A stretch of DNA of 19,784 nucleotides from an uncultured Rubrobacteraceae bacterium. Lineage in GTDB: Bacteria; Actinomycetota; Rubrobacteria; Rubrobacterales; Rubrobacteraceae. The translations under genes and the position numbers were made by a program. This document shows positions 14,593-19,784 of this stretch, piece by piece. Numbering within the stretch: the stretch's first letter is position 1; the number at the start of each line of letters is the position of its first letter. The notes beneath the pieces are model-generated. The model worked only from the letters and a program-made list of their open reading frames with translations. It did not search any database and was not told the origin of the DNA. The DNA lies in the NCBI GenBank assembly GCA_902806015.1, contig CADCUZ010000135.1, positions 4,565-24,348 on the forward strand. Direction: 5' to 3'.

Positions 14593-15471
14593 GTGGAGTT
14601 TATCCAACCCCTTAACCTGTCCGAGGCGCTCGAAGCCAAGGGCGCGCATCCCCACGCGGTGCCGATCCGCGGCGGCACCGACGTGATGGTGGAGCTGAAC
14701 TTCGCCCGCAGCCGCCCGGACGCGGTCCTGGACCTCTCTCGGGTAGGGGAACTGGAAGAATGGGGGCCCGAAGACGGGCTCTTGCGCGTGGGCGCCGGGG
14801 TCAGCTACACGCGCATCATCGAGGAGATCGGGGACAGGTTGCCGGGGCTCGCGATGGCCTCAAGGATGGTGGGTTCGCCCCAGATCCGGAACAGGGGCAC
14901 CGTCGGCGGCAACCTGGGCACCGCCTCCCCCGCCGGGGACGCCCTGCCCCCCCTCTACGCCTCCGAAGCCGAGGTCGAGGTCGTCTCCACCGAAGGCAGG
15001 CGCAGGATACCCGTCGCGGATTTTATCTCAGGCCCGAAAGAGAACCTGCTCTCCCCGAACGAGTTGATCTCAGCTTTCTACATAGCCCGCGCCGACGGCC
15101 CGCAGCAGTACTCCAAGATCGGGACGAGGAACGCGATGGTGATCGCCGTCTGCGCCTTCGGGCTGGCCCTCAGCCCCGGCCGGCGAAAGGTTGGGACGTG
15201 CGTAGGCTCCGCCGGGCCGACCCCCATCAGGGCCGCGGAAGCCGAACGCTTCATCGGGGGGGTGCTGGAGGAAGGGGGTTTCTGGGAATCGCGGGGCGTC
15301 ATCCCGGAAGCCTTGCTCCGGCGCTTCGGCGAGCTGGCGGCGGGCGCGGCCAGGCCCATAGACGACGTGCGGGGGACGGCCGAGTACCGGAGGCGTTCTG
15401 TCGGCGTGCTGGCGCGGCGCACGCTCGGGTGGGCGTGGGAGGAGTATCGGGGGGCGAACGGTGCGGCTTAG
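14593..15471 (+). CDS. Xanthine dehydrogenase family FAD-binding subunit
   Basis: This is the medium subunit of a three-part molybdenum hydroxylase. It passes electrons from the iron-sulfur subunit to NAD+ or another acceptor through FAD. The 292-residue product shows the two FAD signatures of the CoxM/XdhB family: PIRGGTDVMVEL (24-35) and GSPQIRNRGTVGGNLGTASP (95-114), continuing AGDALPPL. The C-terminal CO dehydrogenase flavoprotein domain includes YSKIGTRNAMVIAVCAFGLA and GSAGPTPIRAAEAE. The start is GTG 14593 with GGGAGG six to seven bases upstream; an in-frame extension to 14533 would run through the promoter. The stop overlaps the next gene by 11 bases, indicating translational coupling. 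Subunit order is FAD, 2Fe-2S, Mo, as in cox operons. The substrate cannot be deduced from this subunit. Confidence 0.92.
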   Translation: MEFIQPLNLSEALEAKGAHPHAVPIRGGTDVMVELNFARSRPDAVLDLSRVGELEEWGPEDGLLRVGAGVSYTRIIEEIGDRLPGLAMASRMVGSPQIRNRGTVGGNLGTASPAGDALPPLYASEAEVEVVSTEGRRRIPVADFISGPKENLLSPNELISAFYIARADGPQQYSKIGTRNAMVIAVCAFGLALSPGRRKVGTCVGSAGPTPIRAAEAERFIGGVLEEGGFWESRGVIPEALLRRFGELAAGAARPIDDVRGTAEYRRRSVGVLARRTLGWAWEEYRGANGAA

Positions 15472-15931
15472 GCTCGGGGTCAACGGGGAGGTCAGGGAGG
15501 TGGACGACGTCTGGGAGGGGGAGAACCTCCTGTACGTCTTGCGCGAGCGGCTGGGCCTGCCGGGCTCGAAGAACGCGTGCGAGCAGGGCGAGTGCGGATC
15601 GTGCTCGGTGTACGTGGACGGCACGCTCGTCTGCTCTTGCCTGGTTTTGGCGGGGCAGGCGGAGGGTCGCGAGGTGGTAACGGTAGAGGGGATCTCCGCC
15701 GAAGGCAAACTCCATCCCGTTCAAGAGGCTTTCGTCGAGGCGGGGGCGGTCCAGTGCGGTTTTTGCACGCCGGGCTTCGTCGTGGCGACCCACGACCTGT
15801 TGCGCAGGGTACCGGGGCCCGACGATTCGGAGATCCGGGAGGCGTTGGCGGGCAACCTCTGCCGGTGCACGGGGTACGAAAAGATCCTGGACGCCGTCCG
15901 CCTCGCCGCGCGGAACACGGGCCAGAATTGA
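15461..15931 (+). CDS. Xanthine dehydrogenase family 2Fe-2S subunit
   Basis: This small subunit carries two 2Fe-2S clusters that pass electrons from the molybdenum centre to FAD. The 156-residue product has a plant-type ferredoxin N-terminal domain with C40, C45, C48 and C60 (ACEQGECGSCSVYVDGTLVC). A helical C-terminal domain has C99, C102, C134 and C136 (QCGFCTPGFV and GNLCRCTGYEKI). All eight cluster ligands are present. The start is GTG 15461, which overlaps the end of the FAD subunit gene by 11 bases; this start gives the normal family N-terminus (RLRLGVNGEVREV). It ends TGA at 15929-15931. A TTG in frame with the Mo subunit overlaps that stop (TTGA), which could couple translation. Confidence 0.94.
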   Translation: MRLRLGVNGEVREVDDVWEGENLLYVLRERLGLPGSKNACEQGECGSCSVYVDGTLVCSCLVLAGQAEGREVVTVEGISAEGKLHPVQEAFVEAGAVQCGFCTPGFVVATHDLLRRVPGPDDSEIREALAGNLCRCTGYEKILDAVRLAARNTGQN

Positions 15932-15963
15932 GCGGTGCGGCGCCGGGAACGCCGGCCGGGACG

Positions 15964-18345
15964 ATGCCCCTGGCCCCGACGCGTAGGCGCCCGGCCCCCG
16001 TGCAGAGGCCGGGCAGGATCGGCGAGGAGAGCGCCCGCATCGACGGCATCCCGAAGGTGACGGGCGAGTACGAGTACGCCTCTGACCTGTGGATGGACGG
16101 GATGCTCCACGGCGCGACCCTCAGGAGCCCGCACCCGCACGCCAACATCCGGCGCCTCGACACTTCCGAGGCCGAGAAGCTGGCGGGCGTGCACGCGGTC
16201 CTGACGCACGAAGACGTGCCGGGACGCAAGGTCTACGGGATGGAGATCCCGGACCAGCCCGTGCTCGCCTGGGACCGGGTCCGCTACCAGGGCGAGCCGG
16301 TCGCGATAGTCGCCGCAGATCATCCCGAGACCGCGCGACGCGCGCTGGAGAAGATAAGGGTCGAGTACGAGGTCCTCGACCCGGTGACGAGCGCCGAAGA
16401 GGCCATGAGCGAGGGTGCCCCGAAACTCCACCTCTCAGGCAACCTGCTCAGGCGCGTAAAGGTCCTGCACGGCGACGCGGCGAGGGCTGCTGCCGAGGCG
16501 GTCGTCACCGGCGAGTACGAGGTCGGGATGCAGGATCAGGCGTTCCTCGGGCCCGAGTCTGGGCTGGCCGTGCCGGACGGAGAGGGCGGGGTGGACCTGT
16601 ACATCTCCACCCAGTGGCTGCACATAGACCGGGACCAGGTGGCGGAGTCGCTTGGGCTCTCTCCCGAGCGCGTCAGACTCACCCTCTCCGGTGTGGGCGG
16701 CGCATTCGGGGGGCGGGAGGACCTCTCGATGCAGGTCCACTCCTGCATGCTCGCCCTCGAGACCGGCCGCCCCGTGCGGATGGTCTACAACCGCGAGGAG
16801 TCGTTCTACGGCCACGTCCACCGCCATCCTTGCAAGATGCGCTACGAGCACGGCGCGACGAGGGAGGGCAAGCTCGTCTACGTCAAGGCGGACCTCGTCT
16901 TCGACGGCGGAGCCTATGCCTCCAGCTCCAACGCCGTGTGCCTCAACGCGGCGACCTTCGCCTGCGGTCCCTACGAGGTGCCGAACGCGGAGATAGAGAG
17001 CCACATGCTCTACACCAACAACCCGCCCTGCGGCGCCATGCGCGGCTTCGGCGCCGTCCAGGCCTGCTTCGCCCACGAGTCCCAGATGGACAAGCTGGCC
17101 GAAGAACTCGGGATGGACCCAATCGACCTGCGCCTCAAGAACGCCATCGAGCCGGGGATGCGCTTCCCGTTCGGCCAGGGGGTGCCGCCGCCCGCGCCGG
17201 TGCGGGAGATCCTGGAAAGGGTACGGAGCATCCCGATGCCCGAAGAGGGAGAACTCCGTGGTCGCGACCTGCGCATGCTCCCCGGTGGCGTCTCCAACGT
17301 CACGCACGGCGAGGGCGTCAGACGGGGCGTCGGCTACGCGGTCGGCTTCAAGAACGTCGGCTTCTCGGCCGGCTTCGACGACTACTCGACCGCGCGAGTC
17401 ACGCTCTCCGTAGAAGACGGTGAACCGCTCGTGCGGGTCCACACGGCGGCGGCCGAGGTCGGGCAGGGGCTCGTGACGTTGCAGGCCCAGATCGCGCGCA
17501 CCGAGCTCGGCGTCGAACGGGTGGCCGTCGAACCGGCCGACACGAGGGTCGGCTCCGCCGGCTCCACCTCGGCCTCCCGGCAGTCCTACGTGACCGGCGC
17601 CGCCGTCAAGGGGGCCTGCGAGGCGACCCGCGAACGCCTCTTCGAGCGCGTCCGGGAAGAGTTTGGCCCCTACGAGGATCTCTCGCTAGACGGCGACAAG
17701 GTCCTCTCCGGCGGGCGGGCCGTCGTATCTCTGGTCGACCTGATCGGGGACGAGGAGTTCGAGGAGACCCTGGAGTACCACCACAGGGAGACGCACCCGC
17801 TGGACGAGAACGGGCAGGGGGACGCCCACCTGCAGTTCGCCTTCTCGGCCCACCGGGCGGTCGTCGAGGTGGACGCGGAGCTCGGGCTGGTGCGGGTCGC
17901 GGAGATAGCGACGGCGCAGGACGTCGGGAAGGTCATGAACCCCCAGGCGCTGGAGGGCCAGATCGAGGGCGGCATAGCGCAAGGCCTCGGGCTGGCTTTG
18001 CTGGAGGAGATCCAGGTAAAGGGGGGCAAGGTCCAGAACGCCTCGTTTACGGACTACCTCCTGCCCACCATGCTCGACATGCCCCCGGTGAGGATGGAGA
18101 TCCTGGAACTCGCCGACCCTGAGGCCCCCTACGGGCTGAAAGGCGTCGGCGAACCGCCCACGATCTCCTCGACCCCCGCGATCGTCGCCGCCCTGCGAAA
18201 CGCAACCGGCCGCCCCCTCACGCGCATCCCCGTCAAACCGGAGCAGATGGTCGGCATCGCCGACAGGCCCCCCGCCGAGCCCCCGCACCCCGGCAGCGCC
18301 GGCTACGCGGAGATCGGCCGCCTCGACGAGAGGAGGGAGCACTAG
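15964..18345 (+). CDS. Xanthine dehydrogenase family molybdopterin-binding subunit
   Basis: This large subunit holds the molybdenum-pyranopterin cofactor and hydroxylates the substrate with water-derived oxygen. From ATG 15964 it has 793 residues; a TTG at 15928 would add 12. Visible family blocks are RIDGIPKVTGEYEYASDLWM (26-45), GVGGAFGGREDLSMQVH (243-259), YTNNPPCGAMRGFGAVQ (350-366), a late GQGLVTLQAQIARTELG segment, and GLKGVGEPPTISSTPAIVAA, where E730 is the conserved active-site glutamate. The arginine-bearing loop reads CGAMRGFG. It is not the AYRCSFR of form I CO dehydrogenase nor the AYRGAGR of form II, so a purine or N-heterocycle hydroxylase is more likely than CO dehydrogenase. 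No sulphurase or chaperone gene (xdhC/coxD type) lies in the window. The stop overlaps the next gene as TAGTG. Confidence 0.92.
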   Translation: MPLAPTRRRPAPVQRPGRIGEESARIDGIPKVTGEYEYASDLWMDGMLHGATLRSPHPHANIRRLDTSEAEKLAGVHAVLTHEDVPGRKVYGMEIPDQPVLAWDRVRYQGEPVAIVAADHPETARRALEKIRVEYEVLDPVTSAEEAMSEGAPKLHLSGNLLRRVKVLHGDAARAAAEAVVTGEYEVGMQDQAFLGPESGLAVPDGEGGVDLYISTQWLHIDRDQVAESLGLSPERVRLTLSGVGGAFGGREDLSMQVHSCMLALETGRPVRMVYNREESFYGHVHRHPCKMRYEHGATREGKLVYVKADLVFDGGAYASSSNAVCLNAATFACGPYEVPNAEIESHMLYTNNPPCGAMRGFGAVQACFAHESQMDKLAEELGMDPIDLRLKNAIEPGMRFPFGQGVPPPAPVREILERVRSIPMPEEGELRGRDLRMLPGGVSNVTHGEGVRRGVGYAVGFKNVGFSAGFDDYSTARVTLSVEDGEPLVRVHTAAAEVGQGLVTLQAQIARTELGVERVAVEPADTRVGSAGSTSASRQSYVTGAAVKGACEATRERLFERVREEFGPYEDLSLDGDKVLSGGRAVVSLVDLIGDEEFEETLEYHHRETHPLDENGQGDAHLQFAFSAHRAVVEVDAELGLVRVAEIATAQDVGKVMNPQALEGQIEGGIAQGLGLALLEEIQVKGGKVQNASFTDYLLPTMLDMPPVRMEILELADPEAPYGLKGVGEPPTISSTPAIVAALRNATGRPLTRIPVKPEQMVGIADRPPAEPPHPGSAGYAEIGRLDERREH

Positions 18346-18617
18346 TGCCCGTCTACGAGAGGGCCGAGCTGACCGCCGAACTGAAGGTCCTGCCCTCCGG
18401 CGAAGACGAACCGCAGACGCCCGTCGAGGCCGCAAAGAACGCGGCCGGCGAGACGGGCCTGGCGCACGAGGCGGGCCCCGACACGCTGGTTCTCGCGGGT
18501 GAACGCCGGGAGGTGCTCCACGCCGCGACACGGGTGGTCGAGGCGGCCCTCGACGCCGGGGCCAACGGCGTCGAAATCAAGATAGAGGCCCAGGGGGACG
18601 CGCCGAGGCTCGGATAG
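18345..18617 (+). CDS. Small thiamine-binding-like (MTH1187/YkoF) protein
   Basis: The 90-residue product has the beta-alpha-beta pattern of the PF01910 family, which includes YkoF-type thiamine-binding proteins. It starts with a strand AELTAELKVLPSG, followed by a helix VEAAKNAAGETG, a strand pair DTLVLAGERREV, a helix LHAATRVVEAALDAGANG, and a last strand VEIKIEAQG. This is a match by pattern and length, not a firm family hit. GTG 18345 shares one base with the stop of the Mo subunit gene (TAGTG), and GGAGGG lies upstream, so it is the fourth gene of the molybdenum hydroxylase operon. Why such a protein should travel with a molybdenum hydroxylase is unclear; it may bind a heterocycle. The stop TAG at 18615-18617 runs into a long stem structure. 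Confidence 0.62.
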   Translation: MPVYERAELTAELKVLPSGEDEPQTPVEAAKNAAGETGLAHEAGPDTLVLAGERREVLHAATRVVEAALDAGANGVEIKIEAQGDAPRLG

Positions 18618-18657
18618 GGTCAGAGGTTCCTACCCGCGGGTAGTCGAAAACCGACCC
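18617..18657 (+). promoter_or_regulatory. Extended 41-base stem after the hydroxylase operon
   Basis: Three nested stems can form. GGGTC (18617-18621) pairs with GACCC (18653-18657), GGTT (18625-18628) with AACC (18649-18652), and the 14-base perfect palindrome CTACCCGCGGGTAG lies at 18630-18643. That gives up to 15 base pairs beginning on the last base of the upstream stop codon. No T run follows. It could be a terminator without a U tract, an attenuator, or, through the palindrome, a binding site for a dimeric regulator. Confidence 0.5.
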
Positions 18658-18673
18658 CATGACGTCCCTACAG

Positions 18674-18725
18674 AGTATTGAAACATTTAGTATTGAGTAT
18701 TGAAACATTTAGTATTGAAACATTT
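18674..18725 (+). repeat. AT-rich 15-bp tandem repeats upstream of the Nramp-like gene
   Basis: AGTATTGAAACATTT occurs at 18674-18688, 18696-18710 and 18711-18725. A partial copy, AGTATTG, lies at 18689-18695. The copies are identical and sit back to back, then run into GTATTTTTT. Such AT-rich sequence is striking in this GC-rich window. The array lies 100-150 bases before the Nramp-like start. It may be an array of regulator sites, an UP element, or a slippage-prone tract. No clean -35/-10 pair could be fitted to it. Confidence 0.85.
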
Positions 18726-18775
18726 GTATTTTTTGGAAGCCTTATGCTAACCTGTTCGGGAAAGGTCTAAAAGGG

Positions 18776-18803
18776 CGCGCACGATGCACGCGCACGATGC
18801 GCG
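18776..18803 (+). repeat. 13-bp tandem repeat and hairpin next to the Nramp-like RBS
   Basis: CGCGCACGATGC occurs at 18776-18787 and again at 18789-18800, separated by one A. Within it CGCGCA (18789-18794) and TGCGCG (18798-18803) form a perfect 6-bp hairpin with a 3-base loop. The hairpin ends 10 bases before the Shine-Dalgarno GGGGAGG (18814-18820), which is six bases from the start codon. Confidence 0.7.
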
Positions 18804-18826
18804 AGGAGCTTCAGGGGAGGCAGCGT

Positions 18827-19784
18827 ATGGCCGCGGACGAGGGCGGAGTGGTCCTGAAGTCGGTTACGGACGATGACGCGTACCATCTGACCCCGGAAGG
18901 CATACTGGAGCCCCCGAAGGGTTGGGGGGCAAGCCTGAGGTACTTCGGGCCGGGTTTGATCCTGAGCGCCTCCATCGTCGGGTCGGGCGAGTTGATCGCC
19001 ACCACCACCCTGGGCGCCCAGGCCGGGTTTGCCATCCTATGGATGGTCATCTTCAGCACCCTCGTCAAGGTGGCGGTGCAGGTGGAGTTCGCCCGCTGGA
19101 CCATCTCGACCGGCCAGCCGGCGCTCACGGGCTACAACAAGGTGCCGCCCAAGCTCGGCCCAGTCGGTTGGGTCAACGTGCTGTGGACCGTCATGGCCCT
19201 CTCGAAGATCCTCCAGATCGGCGGCATCGTCGGCGGGGTGGCGATCGCCTTCAGCGTGCTGATGCCCATCGGCGGCGACCCGCTGGGGTTCACGTCCACC
19301 CTGATCTGGACGGTCATCGTGGTCGTCGGCAGCATCGCCCTGCTCTACTCCAACCGCTACGGCCTGATCGAGCGCGGGGCCGTCCTTCTCGTGGTGGTCT
19401 TCTCGACCGTCACGGTTCTTATTGCGCTGGGCCTGCCGTTCACGCCGTTCGCCTACAGCTCGGGTGACATTCTCGGCGGCCTCACCTTCGCCATCCCGGC
19501 AGGTACCCTCGGCGCGGCCATCGCCATGTTCGGGATAACCGGCGTGGGCGCCGACGAGATCACCTTCTATACCTACTGGTGCGTCGAGAAGGGTTATGCC
19601 CGCTGGGTTGGCCCGAACGACGGCAGCGAGGAGTGGGCGCGGCGGGCCAACGGCTGGATCCGGGTCATGTACAAGGACGCCTTCCTCTCCTGGATCATCT
19701 ACACCTTCGGCACGCTCGCCTTCTTCGTCATGGGCGCGGCCGTCCTCCAGCCGCAGGGCCTCGTGCCGGAGGGCAACGAGATGA
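18827..19784 (+). CDS. Nramp-family transporter lacking canonical metal motifs, cut by right edge
   Basis: The first 319 residues of a membrane transporter are present; the gene continues past the window. ATG 18827 is chosen for its GGGGAGG six bases upstream. A soluble N-terminus (1-36) precedes helix 1, GPGLILSASIVGSGELIATT (41-60). About seven more helices follow, including VEFARWTISTG, ILQIGGIVGGVAIAFSVLMP, LIWTVIVVVGSIALLYSNRY and AIPAGTLGAAIAMFGITGVG. The fold and GPG start fit the Nramp family of proton-coupled Mn2+/Fe2+ transporters. However, the helix-1 DPGN metal motif is replaced by GSGE (52-55) and the helix-6 MPH motif by GVGADE (239-244). This belongs to a bacterial Nramp-like group seen in actinobacteria and planctomycetes whose substrate is not known. 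Normal Mn2+ binding as in MntH is unlikely. It is preceded by an unusually structured leader. Confidence 0.85.
   Translation, partial: MAADEGGVVLKSVTDDDAYHLTPEGILEPPKGWGASLRYFGPGLILSASIVGSGELIATTTLGAQAGFAILWMVIFSTLVKVAVQVEFARWTISTGQPALTGYNKVPPKLGPVGWVNVLWTVMALSKILQIGGIVGGVAIAFSVLMPIGGDPLGFTSTLIWTVIVVVGSIALLYSNRYGLIERGAVLLVVVFSTVTVLIALGLPFTPFAYSSGDILGGLTFAIPAGTLGAAIAMFGITGVGADEITFYTYWCVEKGYARWVGPNDGSEEWARRANGWIRVMYKDAFLSWIIYTFGTLAFFVMGAAVLQPQGLVPEGNEM

Noticed and set aside
15964..18345. Aerobic CO dehydrogenase large subunit (coxL)
   Set aside because: Subunit order fits cox operons, but the active-site loop is CGAMRGFG and not AYRCSFR, so CO oxidation is not supported.
18674..18725. CRISPR array suggested by the ATTGAAAC string in each repeat
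   Set aside because: Many CRISPR repeats end in ATTGAAAC, but here the units are 15 bases long, contiguous and without spacers, and no cas gene is present.

Overview
The window looks like chromosomal DNA from a very GC-rich actinobacterium, most likely a Rubrobacter-like organism. I infer this from the base composition, the frequent GTG/TTG starts, and the style of the lspA, ZIP, ParB-like and 'GSGE' Nramp-like proteins, which match what I remember of Rubrobacteraceae. No database search was possible. I see no rRNA, tRNA, transposase, CRISPR array or prophage gene.

Region 1 (1-3634) is mostly gene wreckage around one healthy gene. On the minus strand lie a ParB-like protein cut by an in-frame TGA, a frameshifted BAAT-type acyl-CoA thioester hydrolase remnant that has lost its catalytic His, and a frameshifted membrane protein running off the left edge. 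Intact lspA (signal peptidase II, plus strand) follows. After it come a 5'-truncated and frameshifted ZIP metal transporter and a frameshifted acidic protein, both minus strand.

Region 2 (3640-7889) is largely intact. A small Gly-rich repeat protein on the plus strand ends in a textbook terminator. A compact minus-strand run reads CoA-ester lyase (malyl-CoA lyase type), VTT/TVP38 membrane protein, thymidine kinase, and a small DUF2238-like membrane protein. A VC0807-type membrane protein is divergent from it.

Region 3 (7890-8884) holds a second decayed tract on the minus strand: a MOSC-domain protein with at least three frame changes and a remnant of an unknown protein. Strong hairpins flank both ends.

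Region 4 (8885-14507) is the glycolate oxidase operon glcD-glcE-glcF on the minus strand, with both junctions overlapping as TAGTG, and a divergent MFS transporter.

Region 5 (14504-18617) is a molybdenum hydroxylase operon of the xanthine dehydrogenase family in the order FAD, 2Fe-2S and Mo subunits. A small thiamine-binding-like (MTH1187/YkoF) protein follows.

Region 6 (18617-19784) starts with an intergenic region rich in structure: a 41-base extended stem, AT-rich 15-bp tandem repeats and a GC-rich hairpin beside the RBS. It leads into an Nramp-family transporter that lacks the canonical DPGN and MPH metal-binding motifs and is cut by the right edge.

Taken together, glycolate oxidase makes glyoxylate, malyl-CoA-type lyases make or use glyoxylate, and purine catabolism through xanthine dehydrogenase can end in glyoxylate. 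The window may therefore hold a loose glyoxylate-centred neighbourhood, which is an inference only. The contrast between frame-perfect genes and heavily broken ones is the clearest unusual signal.
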